Assembly (NCBI GenBank): GCA_949361645.1
Contig: OX442415.1
Coordinates: forward strand, 27,555,092-27,619,091
Reading direction: 5' to 3'
Length of the DNA stretch: 64,000 nt
Source: Spongilla lacustris
Lineage: Eukaryota; Porifera; Demospongiae; Spongillida; Spongillidae
The position numbers and the translations under genes were made by a program. Position 1 is the stretch's first letter, and each line of letters begins with the position of its first letter. This document shows, one piece after another, positions 55,501 through 64,000 of the stretch. Below the pieces are notes generated by a model that did no database searches, was not told the DNA's origin, and was given only the letters and a program-made list of their open reading frames with translations.

Positions 55501-57932
55501 CTCCTCACCTGATCCTTTCAGAAAACACCCGTATTGACGACTATCTACAGTGTTAATGGTGATGTTGGCAAGGCTGGCTTCATCAGCAACAGCAACGAAT
55601 TTTAACAGTCCAGACGGAAATTTTCTTATGGCCAATTTTGTCACATTCAGGGCTATACATGAAAGGGATGTGGGAAGGTGTCCATGTGTTAAAAATGTCC
55701 ATTTGTGAAGGTGTGCATGTACATGTACATGTATGTGAAGTGCGCACATGTGAAGGTGTGCATATGTGAAGGTGTGCACATGTGAAGGTGTGCACATGAA
55801 GGTGTGCACATGTGAAGGTGTGCACATGTGAAGGTGTGCACATGTGAAGGTGTGCACATGTGAAGGTGTGCACATGTGAAGGTGTGCACATGTGAAGGTG
55901 TGCACATGTGAAGGTGTGCACATGTGAAGGTGTGCACATGTGAAGGTGTGCACATGTGAAGGTGTGCATATATGGTGGGTGTCCCATGTGTGAATTAATG
56001 TGTGCATGTGCGTGTGTACATGTATGTGGTGCCCCTCCACTCCCTATCAGCTTACTATCGATGGTATCAGGGGCGTAGTACACAGTGTGGACTGTCCCTG
56101 TAAGATCAAGAGGAGGCACAAGGTGGTCCGAATCAAATGTGACAAAGCACTTGTCCACTGGTTTTGCAATCAGTTCATACCTTTGATAAAGGAGGAGGGA
56201 AGGAATGGGGAAGAGGAAATAGGCAGAGATATGAATATTTAGGTGAAATTAATAGCATGTTAATGATGACCAAACCCTTTTATTGTCCACTTCTAGCTAA
56301 TGTACATGCCTTATTTTCTGCTGCTTTTCCATACAAACGTTGGAGTGTGTATAATTTAATTCATACCACGATGAATTTCTAAAACACTCGACATAAACAA
56401 CGGCTCCACGATCATGCCCTTTGCATGCAATACCATTTCTCCATAACAAATTGGATTGCGTCGTGATCAGCTGTGCACATTGGCCACACTCTGCCAAACA
56501 CTAGATTAAAGTAGCTTACAGTTGCTACTGCACCTGCTGCTCTCTCCAAGTGATTTGTGTTTCATAAGAAAATGCTTCAAGTTCGGTGTTGTGTTTCATA
56601 AGAAAATGGCTTCAAGTTCAGTGTACTGTTTCATAAGAAAATGCTTCAAGTTCGGTGTTGTGTTACATAAGAAAATGGTTTCAAGTTCAGTGATTGCAAG
56701 CTGTATTCTTGAGAAACCACATCAAAGAGGGTTTGACCGATGTAGGCAAAAGAAGTTTTCAGCCCTCTTTGACACTGTTGTGAAGACAATGACATACATT
56801 CAGTTGCCTCTTATATAGCCAAATCGAAAATAAGCTTTTATGGTCTTCTAATGCTGATACAGTGTTCATATCAATAGGTTGTAGCAATTGGAAGGACGCT
56901 GTGAAGAAATTTCCGATACGTGAGCCTACGATATGTCATAAAGAAGCCTGTCTAAAGATCATCATATTGCCACCAACTTTACATCAGTTGCTTCCAGCCT
57001 CTCCTTGCAACACAAGGTAGAATGCAAAGAGAGGTAGCAGTTTTCTTTGGAATATGAGATTTTTTTAGCTAGACAAGGGTTGCCCCTAAGAGGGTGCATG
57101 ATTACAAAACAGAATCAAACTTTTTCAGTCGCTAAAACTTCGAGGTGAAGACGTTTCGAGAATTGAGTCATGGATAAAAGAAGAAAGCAAGCTTACATCA
57201 TGATTCAAAACGAAATATTCAAATTTATGGCGATGAGGGTTTTACGATTGTACATCATACCGCTTATTTGCAATTATTATTCATTTCATCCTAATGGCGG
57301 CTACACTTTCATATTCCTTCCGTCGCCGCTGTCTTGTCTTCAATCTACAATGTATGGGCGATTGGCCAGACTGAGACGTACATGCACGACGTAAGTGGAT
57401 CTGGGGATGAGAAAACGGCTGTTTTCGTCGTCCCCAGTCCTTCAATGTCTGGCTTGTGAGACTACATGTAATACCTACACCCCCTATATATCAATAGGCA
57501 GCTAAATGTAGCTGTATCCTTTAATATCTGTAAAAGGCTTCACACGAATGCACAGTTGATCACGGAGTGTATGTGATAATTCACGATGATTTACCATTTA
57601 AGCGTGCTTTCCAATCCATTTCTAAAGACTATACTAAACTACCTATGGTACATCGGCACTTGTGCATATACACAGACTGACTGCCGGAATGCCACCATGA
57701 CTAGGCGACATCACGTACAAAAATACACATCAGATACACGTGCGCTCACTTCAATATTATGAGCACAACTACAGCCAAAGGTGGAAGAATTAGCTCCACG
57801 ATGGTGCCGATTGGTCGTCGTATCTATAAAAGCAACGCAGCGCCATTAATCACACTCGCTATCGTTCATTCACTGTACCTGAAGAACAAAGTTCTTCCAT
57901 AGCAGAAGCTGCAGTTGCCTGATAACGCTCAT
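39881..57932 (-). CDS. ABCA: Complete ABCA-family (ABCA3-like) lipid transporter gene, at least 39 exons
   Basis: The gene runs from ATG at 57,932 to TAG at 39,881. I placed 38 exons whose GT-AG sites and phases agree, totalling about 5.95 kb of coding sequence (~1,980 residues). One small exon between 56,500 and 57,750 is missing from the model, because exon 2 ends in phase 2 and the next placed exon begins in phase 0. Order: cytoplasmic start and TM1, first extracellular domain, TMD1, NBD1, regulatory linker, TM7, second extracellular domain, TMD2, NBD2, C-terminus ending [16 protein letters not shown] proteins are full-length ATP-driven transporters or flippases of phospholipids and sterols in plasma or lysosome-related membranes. 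Both NBDs keep Walker A, Q-loop, signature, Walker B and H-loop. Nearly every intron holds its own minisatellite or microsatellite. The details of each block are given in separate entries. Confidence 0.93.
43760..48608 (-). CDS. ABCA: ABCA exons: linker, TM7, second extracellular domain and second transmembrane domain
   Basis: Exons: 48,273-48,608 ([15 protein letters not shown], post-NBD1 linker), 47,835-48,106 (TM7, [14 protein letters not shown]), 47,563-47,718, 46,951-47,018, 46,248-46,860 (large Cys-rich luminal exon), 45,929-46,054, 45,524-45,640, 45,284-45,457, 44,902-45,012, 44,704-44,789, 44,561-44,638, 43,992-44,115 and 43,760-43,846. The hydrophobic exons 45,640 down to 43,992 supply the TMD2 helices. 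The exon ending at 46,951 uses AG|GCAAGT, a GC-AG intron; every other placed junction is GT-AG. Phases agree throughout. Confidence 0.9.
44172..44512. repeat. 24-bp minisatellite in ABCA intron
   Basis: About fourteen units of ACATGGTGACATCACCTACCAATC-type sequence with few substitutions. Copy A has only about three units before it is interrupted at 26,203. The plus-strand frame of TNHMVTSP repeats is not a gene. Confidence 0.95.
45100..45265. repeat. ~21-bp minisatellite in ABCA intron
   Basis: Repeats of CACCACATGAATGCCCCCCTA with small variations, ending a few bases before the acceptor-side exon at 45,284. Confidence 0.9.
45770..45895. repeat. 10/20-bp minisatellite in ABCA intron
   Basis: Alternating AAAGGTATTC and AAAGGTATGC units, about twelve in all. 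Confidence 0.9.
47150..47300. repeat. ~20-bp purine-rich repeat in ABCA intron
   Basis: GAGGGGATGAAGGGAAGGTG-type units repeated about five to seven times with indels. A 21-base G run at 47,040-47,060 lies nearby in the same intron. Confidence 0.8.
48107..48232. repeat. (GAGG)n/(GAGT)n microsatellite forming an intron 3' end
   Basis: On the minus strand, about 23 units of CACT followed by about seven of CCCT run directly into CCAG at the acceptor of the exon starting at 48,106. The microsatellite therefore is the polypyrimidine tract of this intron. Confidence 0.95.
48899..50949 (-). CDS. ABCA: ABCA exons: NBD1
   Basis: Exon 50,671-50,949 holds Walker A ([16 protein letters not shown]) and the Q-loop (CPQHNVLFD). 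Exon 49,262-49,530 has the ABC signature [10 protein letters not shown], Walker [14 protein letters not shown] and the H-loop TTHHM. Exon 49,110-49,199 continues [14 protein letters not shown], and 48,899-49,044 follows with [12 protein letters not shown]. All catalytic residues are present, so this half-site should bind and hydrolyse ATP. The intron between the first two exons is almost wholly occupied by a 40-bp minisatellite (49,545-50,105). Confidence 0.95.
49545..50105. repeat. 40-bp minisatellite in the NBD1 intron
   Basis: About ten near-identical 40-bp units (AAGGTACATGTATGGAGTGA plus GGACCAAGGAATGGAGTGAT), with shorter variant units at both ends and one truncated unit near 50,005. 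Because 40 is not a multiple of three, all three antisense frames stay open and give spurious [10 protein letters not shown] proteins. Confidence 0.97.
50470..51262. repeat. Two minisatellites flanking the NBD1 Walker A exon
   Basis: At 50,475-50,660 there are ~38-bp units with CTGTCTCTATACCCCACCCA. At 50,955-51,262 there are GGTGTGATAGTGAG-type units. The Walker A exon (50,671-50,949) sits between them with only about 10 bp of spacing on each side. Confidence 0.9.
51312..53888 (-). CDS. ABCA: ABCA exons: first transmembrane domain and lead into NBD1
   Basis: Exons 53,778-53,888 ([19 protein letters not shown]), 53,545-53,688 ([15 protein letters not shown], the conserved intracellular coupling helix), 53,369-53,463, 52,999-53,106 and 52,553-52,753 carry the membrane helices. 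Exons 51,786-51,894 ([18 protein letters not shown]) and 51,312-51,422 ([14 protein letters not shown]) lead into NBD1. All junction phases agree. The acceptor of the 52,753 exon is supplied by a CCCT-rich microsatellite, and the donor of the same exon abuts a (CA)n tract. Confidence 0.92.
52476..52548. repeat. (AC)n microsatellite at a splice donor
   Basis: A pure AC tract ends exactly at the CTTAC (GTAAG on the minus strand) donor of the exon at 52,553-52,753. Confidence 0.97.
52757..52905. repeat. GGGAGGGA microsatellite at a splice acceptor
   Basis: On the minus strand this is a CCCTCCCT tract leading into CTCAG at the acceptor of the exon starting at 52,753. Confidence 0.95.
54295..57932 (-). 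CDS. ABCA: ABCA exons: N-terminus, TM1 and first extracellular domain
   Basis: Exon 1 (57,879-57,932) encodes [18 protein letters not shown], the classic ABCA amino terminus. Exon 2 (57,750-57,823) encodes [15 protein letters not shown] and the rest of TM1. After one unplaced exon come 56,367-56,500 ([11 protein letters not shown]...), 56,056-56,180, 55,509-55,652, 54,961-55,093 and 54,295-54,397 ([19 protein letters not shown]). Sequons such as NSS, NVT and NIT fit a glycosylated luminal domain. Introns here contain a 16-bp minisatellite (55,732-55,975) and a 31-bp one (54,548-54,815). Confidence 0.88.
54548..54815. repeat. ~31-bp minisatellite in ABCA intron
   Basis: Units of CCACTGATCACCCCCACACA plus CATCACACCAT, about eight copies. 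Confidence 0.95.
55732..55975. repeat. 16-bp minisatellite in ABCA intron
   Basis: GAAGGTGTGCACATGT repeated about fifteen times with near identity. The antisense [16 protein letters not shown] frames are artefacts. Confidence 0.97.
56555..56695. repeat. ~33-bp tandem repeat, four units
   Basis: Units containing TTTCATAAGAAAATG and CTTCAAGTTCGGTGTTGTG occur four times. They lie in the ABCA intron that should also contain the unplaced exon. Confidence 0.85.
56700..57749. other. ABCA intron with unplaced exon; possible transposase scrap
   Basis: A plus-strand stretch near 56,890-57,010 reads [20 protein letters not shown], reminiscent of TTF-type/hAT-associated domains, but it is short and unsupported. 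A perfect small hairpin with CTGGGGA and GTCCCCAG ends lies at 57,400-57,440. The missing ABCA exon (entering in phase 2, leaving in phase 0) should be here, but I could not identify it. Confidence 0.35.
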
Positions 57933-58060
57933 CCAGCACAAACTCGATGAGAGCGTTTGGCGCGGGCAGCGGTCGTGGAGTGCTTTCTGTGTGCCGCGGG
58001 CTCGTCGTTAGCAGAAGCTAGCTAAGATTAAAAGCTTGTCGCGCGTGCACACGTATCAAT
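57933..58060 (-). promoter_or_regulatory. CpG-rich presumptive 5' leader/promoter of the ABCA gene
   Basis: Directly upstream of the ABCA start the DNA is unusually rich in CpG for this AT-rich window (GGCGCGGGCAGCGGTCG, GCCGCGGGCTCGTCG, GTCGCGCG). No clear TATA element is seen. I assign it as promoter or leader by position and composition only. Confidence 0.35.
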
Positions 58061-61000
58061 GTATCTATGGTAATACATGAATAGTAAATAAATGATTTGT
58101 CACGTGATGGCAAGCAGGTACATTACGTAAGCTTACATGTAAACAGCAACTTACCAACAACAAAAATGCTCATTAATCCCATCGGATGACCAATTGGGAC
58201 CACCGAGGACTATATTACACGCGCAAGATTTAAAAAATAAAAATAAAAAATAAAAATAAAACGTAGCCTTCCCTCGACCTTGCCATATCTTTCCACGTAC
58301 GTAGCGATGATGCGATGTACCACCCGCGGTTGTGGAAATTAAGGTTTGCATACGAGACATGTAGAGTGGATATTTTTGCAGCGTCTTGGTTCCAGTTACG
58401 ATGTGAAACTATCTAAGCATAGGCACTCTAGCTAGCAATTTTTCTCCATTGCTTGTATTGCCTTGTTACTGCATGTAAGCTGGTAGCGGTATTCTACATT
58501 TTTACTACACTGATGTAGCTTGTCTTGCTGGCCAATGGCCACTTCTACTTGCCCTTGTGCGGCGCTAACTAGTAATGAAGCATATCAGCTGCATATGTGC
58601 GTACGCAGGGAGGGGGGGGGGTCTGTGGTCGCGATCGAACCAGTCGATGGGTTCGAACGACCCCTCCCCTAAACGAGGTTACCATCACACTTTAAAAAAA
58701 AAAGTTTTACAATTTTTTGATTAATCCACCCGTATTAACAACATAGGCGTACGCATAGTCACATACTAGCATATGAGTAAAGTGGAGAAGTGGCCTAGCT
58801 GGGCTTTGAGGATGGGGCCTTTCTTTATTTAATCATGCATTGAATTAGTCTGAACCATTTATTGTACTGATTCTGATAAAAATTATGTGATATATATGAT
58901 TGCTGTATGTTTGTGTTACTATTGTTATTTATCAGATATTCGTATGAAAATGTACCCTCATACGTGCAATTTAGTAACGATCACGTAATACATAATTTGC
59001 CTTACGCCACAAAAGGTCCTTACCGAAGGCTGCGTACGCCCATGTAAAGCTGGACACCGAGTTAGGTGAGAACCTGAATGCTCCGTAACGTAACGATGTT
59101 CTGTGTAGCCTACATGAACTGATCATTTGAGCTCTGCAGATCATCACTGAAGTGGGTGCTTTGTTGGGTGTACTTTTCTCAATCTGGGGTTGGGGGGGGG
59201 GGGGAGGGGGGGGGGGGGGTGAACATACAACTGATCATAATTAGAGCATGTGAAGTGAGTTTTGGGCATATTTAAGGTCTATACCATGAATGAAAGTGCC
59301 AGTCTAATACATTGCATTCAGAACTGTGGCTTCTGTGTGTTATTGGTGTTTGTTTTTCCTTGTATTTGCGTGTGTTGTTGCGTCTGTGTCGGACTTATTG
59401 TGATTCATCAGTCGTTAGTGGGTAAGAGTACAAGTAGATTTATTGGAAGCAGGCCTGGAGGCCTTTCTACCAAGGGCTTTCTGAGCTTCACCAAGTGATT
59501 TTCAATAGCCAAGGGATCCACACCCACACACAAAAGCTCCTGACATTTAGTATCATACTTCAATAAACTCTAAAGACTTTTAATTTGTGCTGATCCACAG
59601 CTCATATTTCATTCAATGTGACTGCAAATCAATTATGTCATGATATCAGTGTTGTAGTCCAAATTATGTTTGAGCATGATCCAATCTTGCCAGCATTTGA
59701 ATGAAACAATAGCTCACATGATCATCATGTTACCACTGGCAAATGTGGAGGAGACATGATGTCATGGCATAATAGGCCAAAGACTGACATATTTTTCATG
59801 CTGGCAAGCCTGCTTTTAAGTGTCAAGCTGGAAGCAGCGGGTAGTGACCAGCTTTGGCACAAAGTGCTGGCAATTAGGCAGACACTTTTTATCATCTCAT
59901 ACAGCAAATGGATTACAATGTTTGATGCATCAGTTGCTTGTGTCACATATTCTATTGGCTTGCTAGATTAGTCATGCTCAATCTACCGATGTGTGGCATT
60001 ATCTGACCATACAAGTGCAATCATCTCTAGTCACATGTGTACACACATGCTATTTGTAATTGTGTGTAGGTCATATGTGGATGCCTGACTGAAAAAAGCA
60101 AGTGACTAAGTTTGGATGGGAAGAAGGGAGAAGGGGGGAGGGAAACAGTAGATGTAGCACAGTTGTATTGTCTATTTGCTTGGCTGGATCTGCAGTGTGA
60201 TTTTCTGTTGGTGATTTTGTTGTTGGCCCTTTTTTTTCAAGAATAAAACAAACCTACAGTGAAATAGATACCAAGGTTTAAATAATCATACATCCATCCA
60301 AACCTCAGCCATGATTTTCAGTTGTGAAAAAATGTGCTTTAGTGTATCTGTGAGTTTTTTTTCATCATCATTACCTTCTGTGAGTCATTTCTGACTTCTT
60401 TTGGTCACTCAGGGAGACCTCATCACTGTGCGATGGGGCTGGGAACTTGTACACTGCTTAAAATGTGCTTGTCTATACGTAAACTTGTCACATGTGCAGG
60501 TTTTACGAATGATTTCTTTTTTTTCCTGGTGGTTCAGGTTGGGCGTAGAGAACTTGAAACGTTCATTAGGTGTGTGAGCATGAGGTTTTAGCCCAAGGCA
60601 TGATATTAACGCCGTAGGCATGAGAGTTGGCATCTCTAAAAATCACTTCAAGATGGCTACCTATCTCACTCCTCGAAGGGGTGTGGTCATCCCCTAAGTA
60701 GAATAAGCACACCTGTGTACTGCTGGTGTATAGCCTTGCATGGCTATGAATGTTGTTCTTCACTACAGCCATCCTTTAATTCTAGGGTATGATGACTTTA
60801 TTCCAGATGATAATGAACTGTTATTTCTTGAACTATACATGTACATGTTTGTATTATATTTTTTGTACGTATGTGCATAATGTTTATGATTTGGTGGTGA
60901 TGATTTGGTGCTACATGTATTACCACTAGATCTGTGATTTGTATTGTTGTAATGTGCATGGGTAGCTGATAGGAGGGATTAGTTCTCCTGGTGGTGTTTA

Positions 61001-61640
61001 CCTTTGCTATGACTGTGTGCCTTTCTTTGTGGAATTTTTTTTCTGGCTGGTTACTGACTTGTGCAGTGAAGGCATGGTATGTGCATGCATGCTTTGGTTG
61101 AAAAAAAAAAAAAACAATTGCATCGTTGTAATATGTTTCACTCGTTGGGAATAAAGCCAAAGCGAAAGCCTTTTATTGATAACCGCCGCGAACGGCTACA
61201 GTGCATAACATGCTAGTTGATGATAAAATTTTTGCATCACTTTTACATTTGAGTGGACTTTACAACAACATGGTTTGGGATCTAATTACAGAATATTGTT
61301 TATGCATCATCTGGCATTAAAAGTACAAAACCACAACAGCTCACGTGACTTCCTGATTGCATAGTGTTTCATTTTCAGTAACTACCCTAAATAAGTAATT
61401 TTTAAGGGATTTCTCCACCGTTACATGCTGGATTCCGCTGAAATTCGGTGTGTAAGTGTAGCATGGCCCCCTATCAAAAACTACCGTGTCCGATTTCGAA
61501 TGCGGGAAACAGTTTCGGTATTGGCATCTTTTAAGGACAAATTTTAGAGGGAATTGTGCTTAGTATGGAGTTTCGTTGCGTGCGCGATCTGAGGTCCCAG
61601 GATCAGCTAGTAGATAGTAAAATGATGGTTGAATCCAAGG
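58061..61640. other. Intergenic interval without recognisable gene
   Basis: Short frames lack signatures. A small G-run-containing element lies at about 58,598-58,755, bounded by GCGTACGCA-like ends. A G-rich run lies at 59,190-59,219. Otherwise I see nothing I can support. Confidence 0.5.
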
Positions 61641-61647
61641 CAGTTGC

Positions 61648-62003
61648 ATTCGTGACTTTACTGATGGTTTGGCAGCGAATAGAAAGCCTCTAAGTCGGAG
61701 GATGAAAAAAAGTCGGCCATATACAATGAAAACATTATAAAGTTGACGTCATTGTATTTCGTGGGAGTGGTGATCAAGTCGACAACGGTTCTTTTCCTCT
61801 TCAGAGGTGCCCAAATAGGTGATGATGCTTTCCTACATCTGATTTATCGCCCGCTTGTGGTCTCCAGCAGGGTTTGGTTCGGAAAAGAACGCTACCACTC
61901 CCACTTTACAGCCACTTTATAATGTTATTCATTGTATACGGCCGACTTTTTCCGACTTAAAGGCTTTCTATTCGCTGCCAAACCATCAGTAAAGTCACGA
62001 ATG
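61648..62003. mobile_element. Foldback MITE with ~90-bp inverted arms
   Basis: The left arm (61,648-61,738) and right arm (61,914-62,003) are close inverted complements, sharing CATTCGTGACTTTACTGATG, GGTTTGGCAGCGAATAGAAA and ATACAATGAA. No ORF is present. No target duplication could be fixed with confidence. Confidence 0.8.
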
Positions 62004-62337
62004 TATGTATTTCCCCTAAATAACCACACCATCATGCAGATTATCACTACTCTCATAATGAAGAAATACGCAGTGCATGTATCATCAACAAGCTGTTGAA
62101 TGTTTTTTCGAACGCAAGTTACCCCATTAGCTGTATATTATATACCATCTGTGCTGCTGTCCTGCATCACAAGAACTACTACAGTGTATATGCGTGTACT
62201 ACACATGCGCGGAAGAGTATCGTTTGTCTCTAATTAAAGTGCTACGAAATACTATACATTCAATAAGCTCTTGTCTTGAAATGATCAGATCTTAAATAAA
62301 TCACAATTCTTGTCATCATCCTAACCTATGTATGTTA

Positions 62338-62448
62338 TTATTCATGTTCCATATCCTGCATGGCCATATTAGATGTGTCTTGCAATGCAAAATCTTCATA
62401 CAAGGGGTAATCTTCATACAAGGGGTAATCTTCATACAAGGGGTAATC
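62338..62448 (-). other. In-frame tyrosine-rich extension after the stop codon
   Basis: Directly after the TGA at 62,449-62,451 the same frame stays open for 36 codons to TAA at 62,338. It begins with three exact 18-bp repeats encoding DYPLYE, then DFALQDTSNMAMQDMEHE. The extension would be a cytoplasmic tail if the stop were read through, edited or absent in other alleles. Confidence 0.6.
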
Positions 62449-63608
62449 TCAAATTTGAGGCCAAAGGTGGATGTACTTCGGTAGAATCAGTAGCACTGCC
62501 AGCACCACTATTGCTATTGCACCAAATAACCATTTTGCAAAAAATCTGTGAACTAAAAAAAAAGGAACATAAAATACATCTTTCTTTTTTTTTTTAATAG
62601 TGTCAATTGGTTCATACATGTACACGTTTTACACATATTTTGTCTGAATTATTTGCTGCCATATTGACCTTTTATATCATTTGATGTTTTTTCCTGACAC
62701 ACTCGTCATAGATTTAAGATTCAATGTTTCTAATACTTGCTAATCAAATATGACATTTACCTATCGGTGGCGAATCCTCTTTAAATATCAAATAGACATC
62801 TATCAGACGTGACGCTGCTTCTGTTTTCTTTTTGCGAAATACAGGATGTTTTCCTACCGGTTCTGTGCACTCGATTCCACCGTACACGGATCCAATCAGG
62901 ACACGGCGACCACGTGAGCGAAGCTGATCTAAATCAAATACATCCTCACTCAAATTAGCTGTGTTGACAGGGAGTTTGAGGTTTGTGGATTTACTACTGT
63001 CATCTAGTTCACGGACTGGCAGAAAAATGGCTTCTGTTCCAAAGGACGTGATGCCCGTGCTCTTAAAGAAATTTTGAGACAATGAGGGAGGTGATAAGAC
63101 CTGTAATACAAGGAAACACACATCAATTAAGCAAATCAGTAAGTACGATTCAGTTTCAAGCATGCGCACTTGAGTGTAGTTTCCCTGGTTGTCCAATTTG
63201 ATTATAGATACGTCGGTTGTGAAAGGAATCTTGAAAAGATCGCTCGATTGATCCAATTCTGTAAATAAGACAACCTTACACTCGTATAAGAATGCATGCG
63301 TGCTGTAAAATATATGCTAGCAACTATGCATGGTATTTGGCGCTTATAAATATTAAATATACACTGAAAAAGTCTGCAGGAGTGTCAGTATCGATTTCTA
63401 CGACTGTAAACACCGGTTTGATTTTCTTTGATTTTCCGGCTCTACAAATAATTCTAAGTCGATAAAACATATGTTCACGCCATTTCCGTTTAATATTATC
63501 ACCAGGTAATATTGAATGCAATGGCACGAACTGAAATAAAATTCTACTATTTGAAGCTATTTTTGTCTTTGTACTGCGTTCCTGTTCCGAGTTATAATTA
63601 CACGTCAT
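62449..63608 (-). CDS. Single-pass membrane protein of unknown family, four exons
   Basis: Exons with agreeing phases: 63,365-63,530 (or extending to ATG at 63,608), 63,170-63,258, 62,761-63,100 and 62,449-62,552. The first three encode a soluble domain (FVPLHSILPGDNIKRKW, FFKSTGITSFGTEAIFLPVR, SRLIDVYLIFKEDSPPI). The last encodes a clear membrane-spanning helix (FFAKWLFGAIAIVVLAVLL) then KYIHLWPQI and TGA. That implies an N-terminal ectodomain and a very short tail. No signal peptide follows the ATG at 63,608. TTATTTCAG just before FVPLHS suggests a 3' splice site there and an upstream exon, possibly outside the window. I do not recognise the family. Confidence 0.7.
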
Positions 63609-64000
63609 GCATTAAAGGGACGGCGGAGAACAACAATATTAAATGGTGGAATTGTTGCTCCACGTAAACATCAGCGAAGAACATGTTGTACGTGCATACG
63701 AGCCGGCAAGTAAAATCGCTTCGTTACTGTTTTACTACGAAAACCACGCCCATGAAGCCAAAACGGGTGGGCCAAACCACATTAACTTCAATCCTGCTCA
63801 CTACATATAGATGTACATTAACTTACTCGCCGACGGGTATTATTAATGCTGTCACTGGGAAATACAGATATGACAATTAAAACATTCATTTAGAAACCAG
63901 TGCTCTAACACGGCTTATAAATATTTATGAAAAAACGTTATTATTTGTGTTAGTTACGTGCCTCATATATCACCTACTTCCTTTAGGAGTATGGTAGAAG
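63609..64000. other. Right-edge interval, nothing recognised
   Basis: No supported feature. An upstream exon of the membrane-protein gene could lie here or beyond the window. Confidence 0.4.

Noticed and set aside
58600..58690. Possible tRNA because of GGTTCGAAC
   Set aside because: No A box, no cloverleaf; the sequence is a small inverted-repeat element with a G run.
59283..59498. Small Cys-rich hydrophobic ORF
   Set aside because: Composition follows TGTG-rich low-complexity DNA. No promoter, splice or family evidence.

Overview
The window is a stretch of animal nuclear DNA. Its genes carry GT-AG introns and encode a metazoan-type ABCA lipid transporter and a fibronectin-III protein. It is dense in DNA transposons, non-LTR retroelement wreckage, minisatellites and very long poly-C/poly-G runs. 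An aquatic invertebrate, possibly a sponge, fits best, but the sequence alone does not settle the species. There is no sign of bacterial operons, rRNA, tRNA or CRISPR.

Layout. 1-743: truncated copy of the 3' end of an ABCA gene, ending against a retroelement remnant. 744-6,150: mostly non-coding, with a foldback repeat and a broken 5' piece of a decarboxylase gene. 6,159-7,967: single-exon PLP-dependent decarboxylase with a TATA box and an early in-frame stop. 8.1-17.2 kb: nested DNA transposons, including a hAT-like element with a perfect 8-bp target duplication that holds an intron-containing Ginger/GIN-type integrase gene. 17.8-19.0 kb: reverse transcriptase remnant. 19.06-26.20 kb: first copy of a ~7 kb segmental duplication, with a second ABCA 3' end inactivated by a frameshift at Walker B. 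26.2-29.1 kb: more retroelement and integrase remnants. 29,406-31,160: single-exon gene with a helical N-terminal domain, three FN3 domains and a Gly/Ala-rich hydrophobic C-terminus. 31-36.9 kb: repeats, a 700-bp polypyrimidine tract and another retroelement end. 36.95-44.2 kb: second copy of the segmental duplication, here still part of a complete gene. 39,881-57,932: complete ABCA gene on the minus strand, which I traced through 38 exons with one small exon unplaced. 62,338-63,608: spliced gene for a single-pass membrane protein of unknown family; its stop codon is followed by an in-frame tyrosine-repeat tail.

How the parts relate. All recognised host genes are on the minus strand. The 3' half of the ABCA gene (TMD2 end, NBD2, C-terminus) occurs three times in direct orientation, and each duplication edge inside the window abuts a fragment of an R2-type (restriction-like endonuclease) non-LTR retroelement. 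This suggests these elements mediated the rearrangement. Only the rightmost copy keeps the start codon, the first transmembrane domain and NBD1. The intron-exon model was built by eye from reading frame, splice-site and phase agreement and should be confirmed with RNA data.
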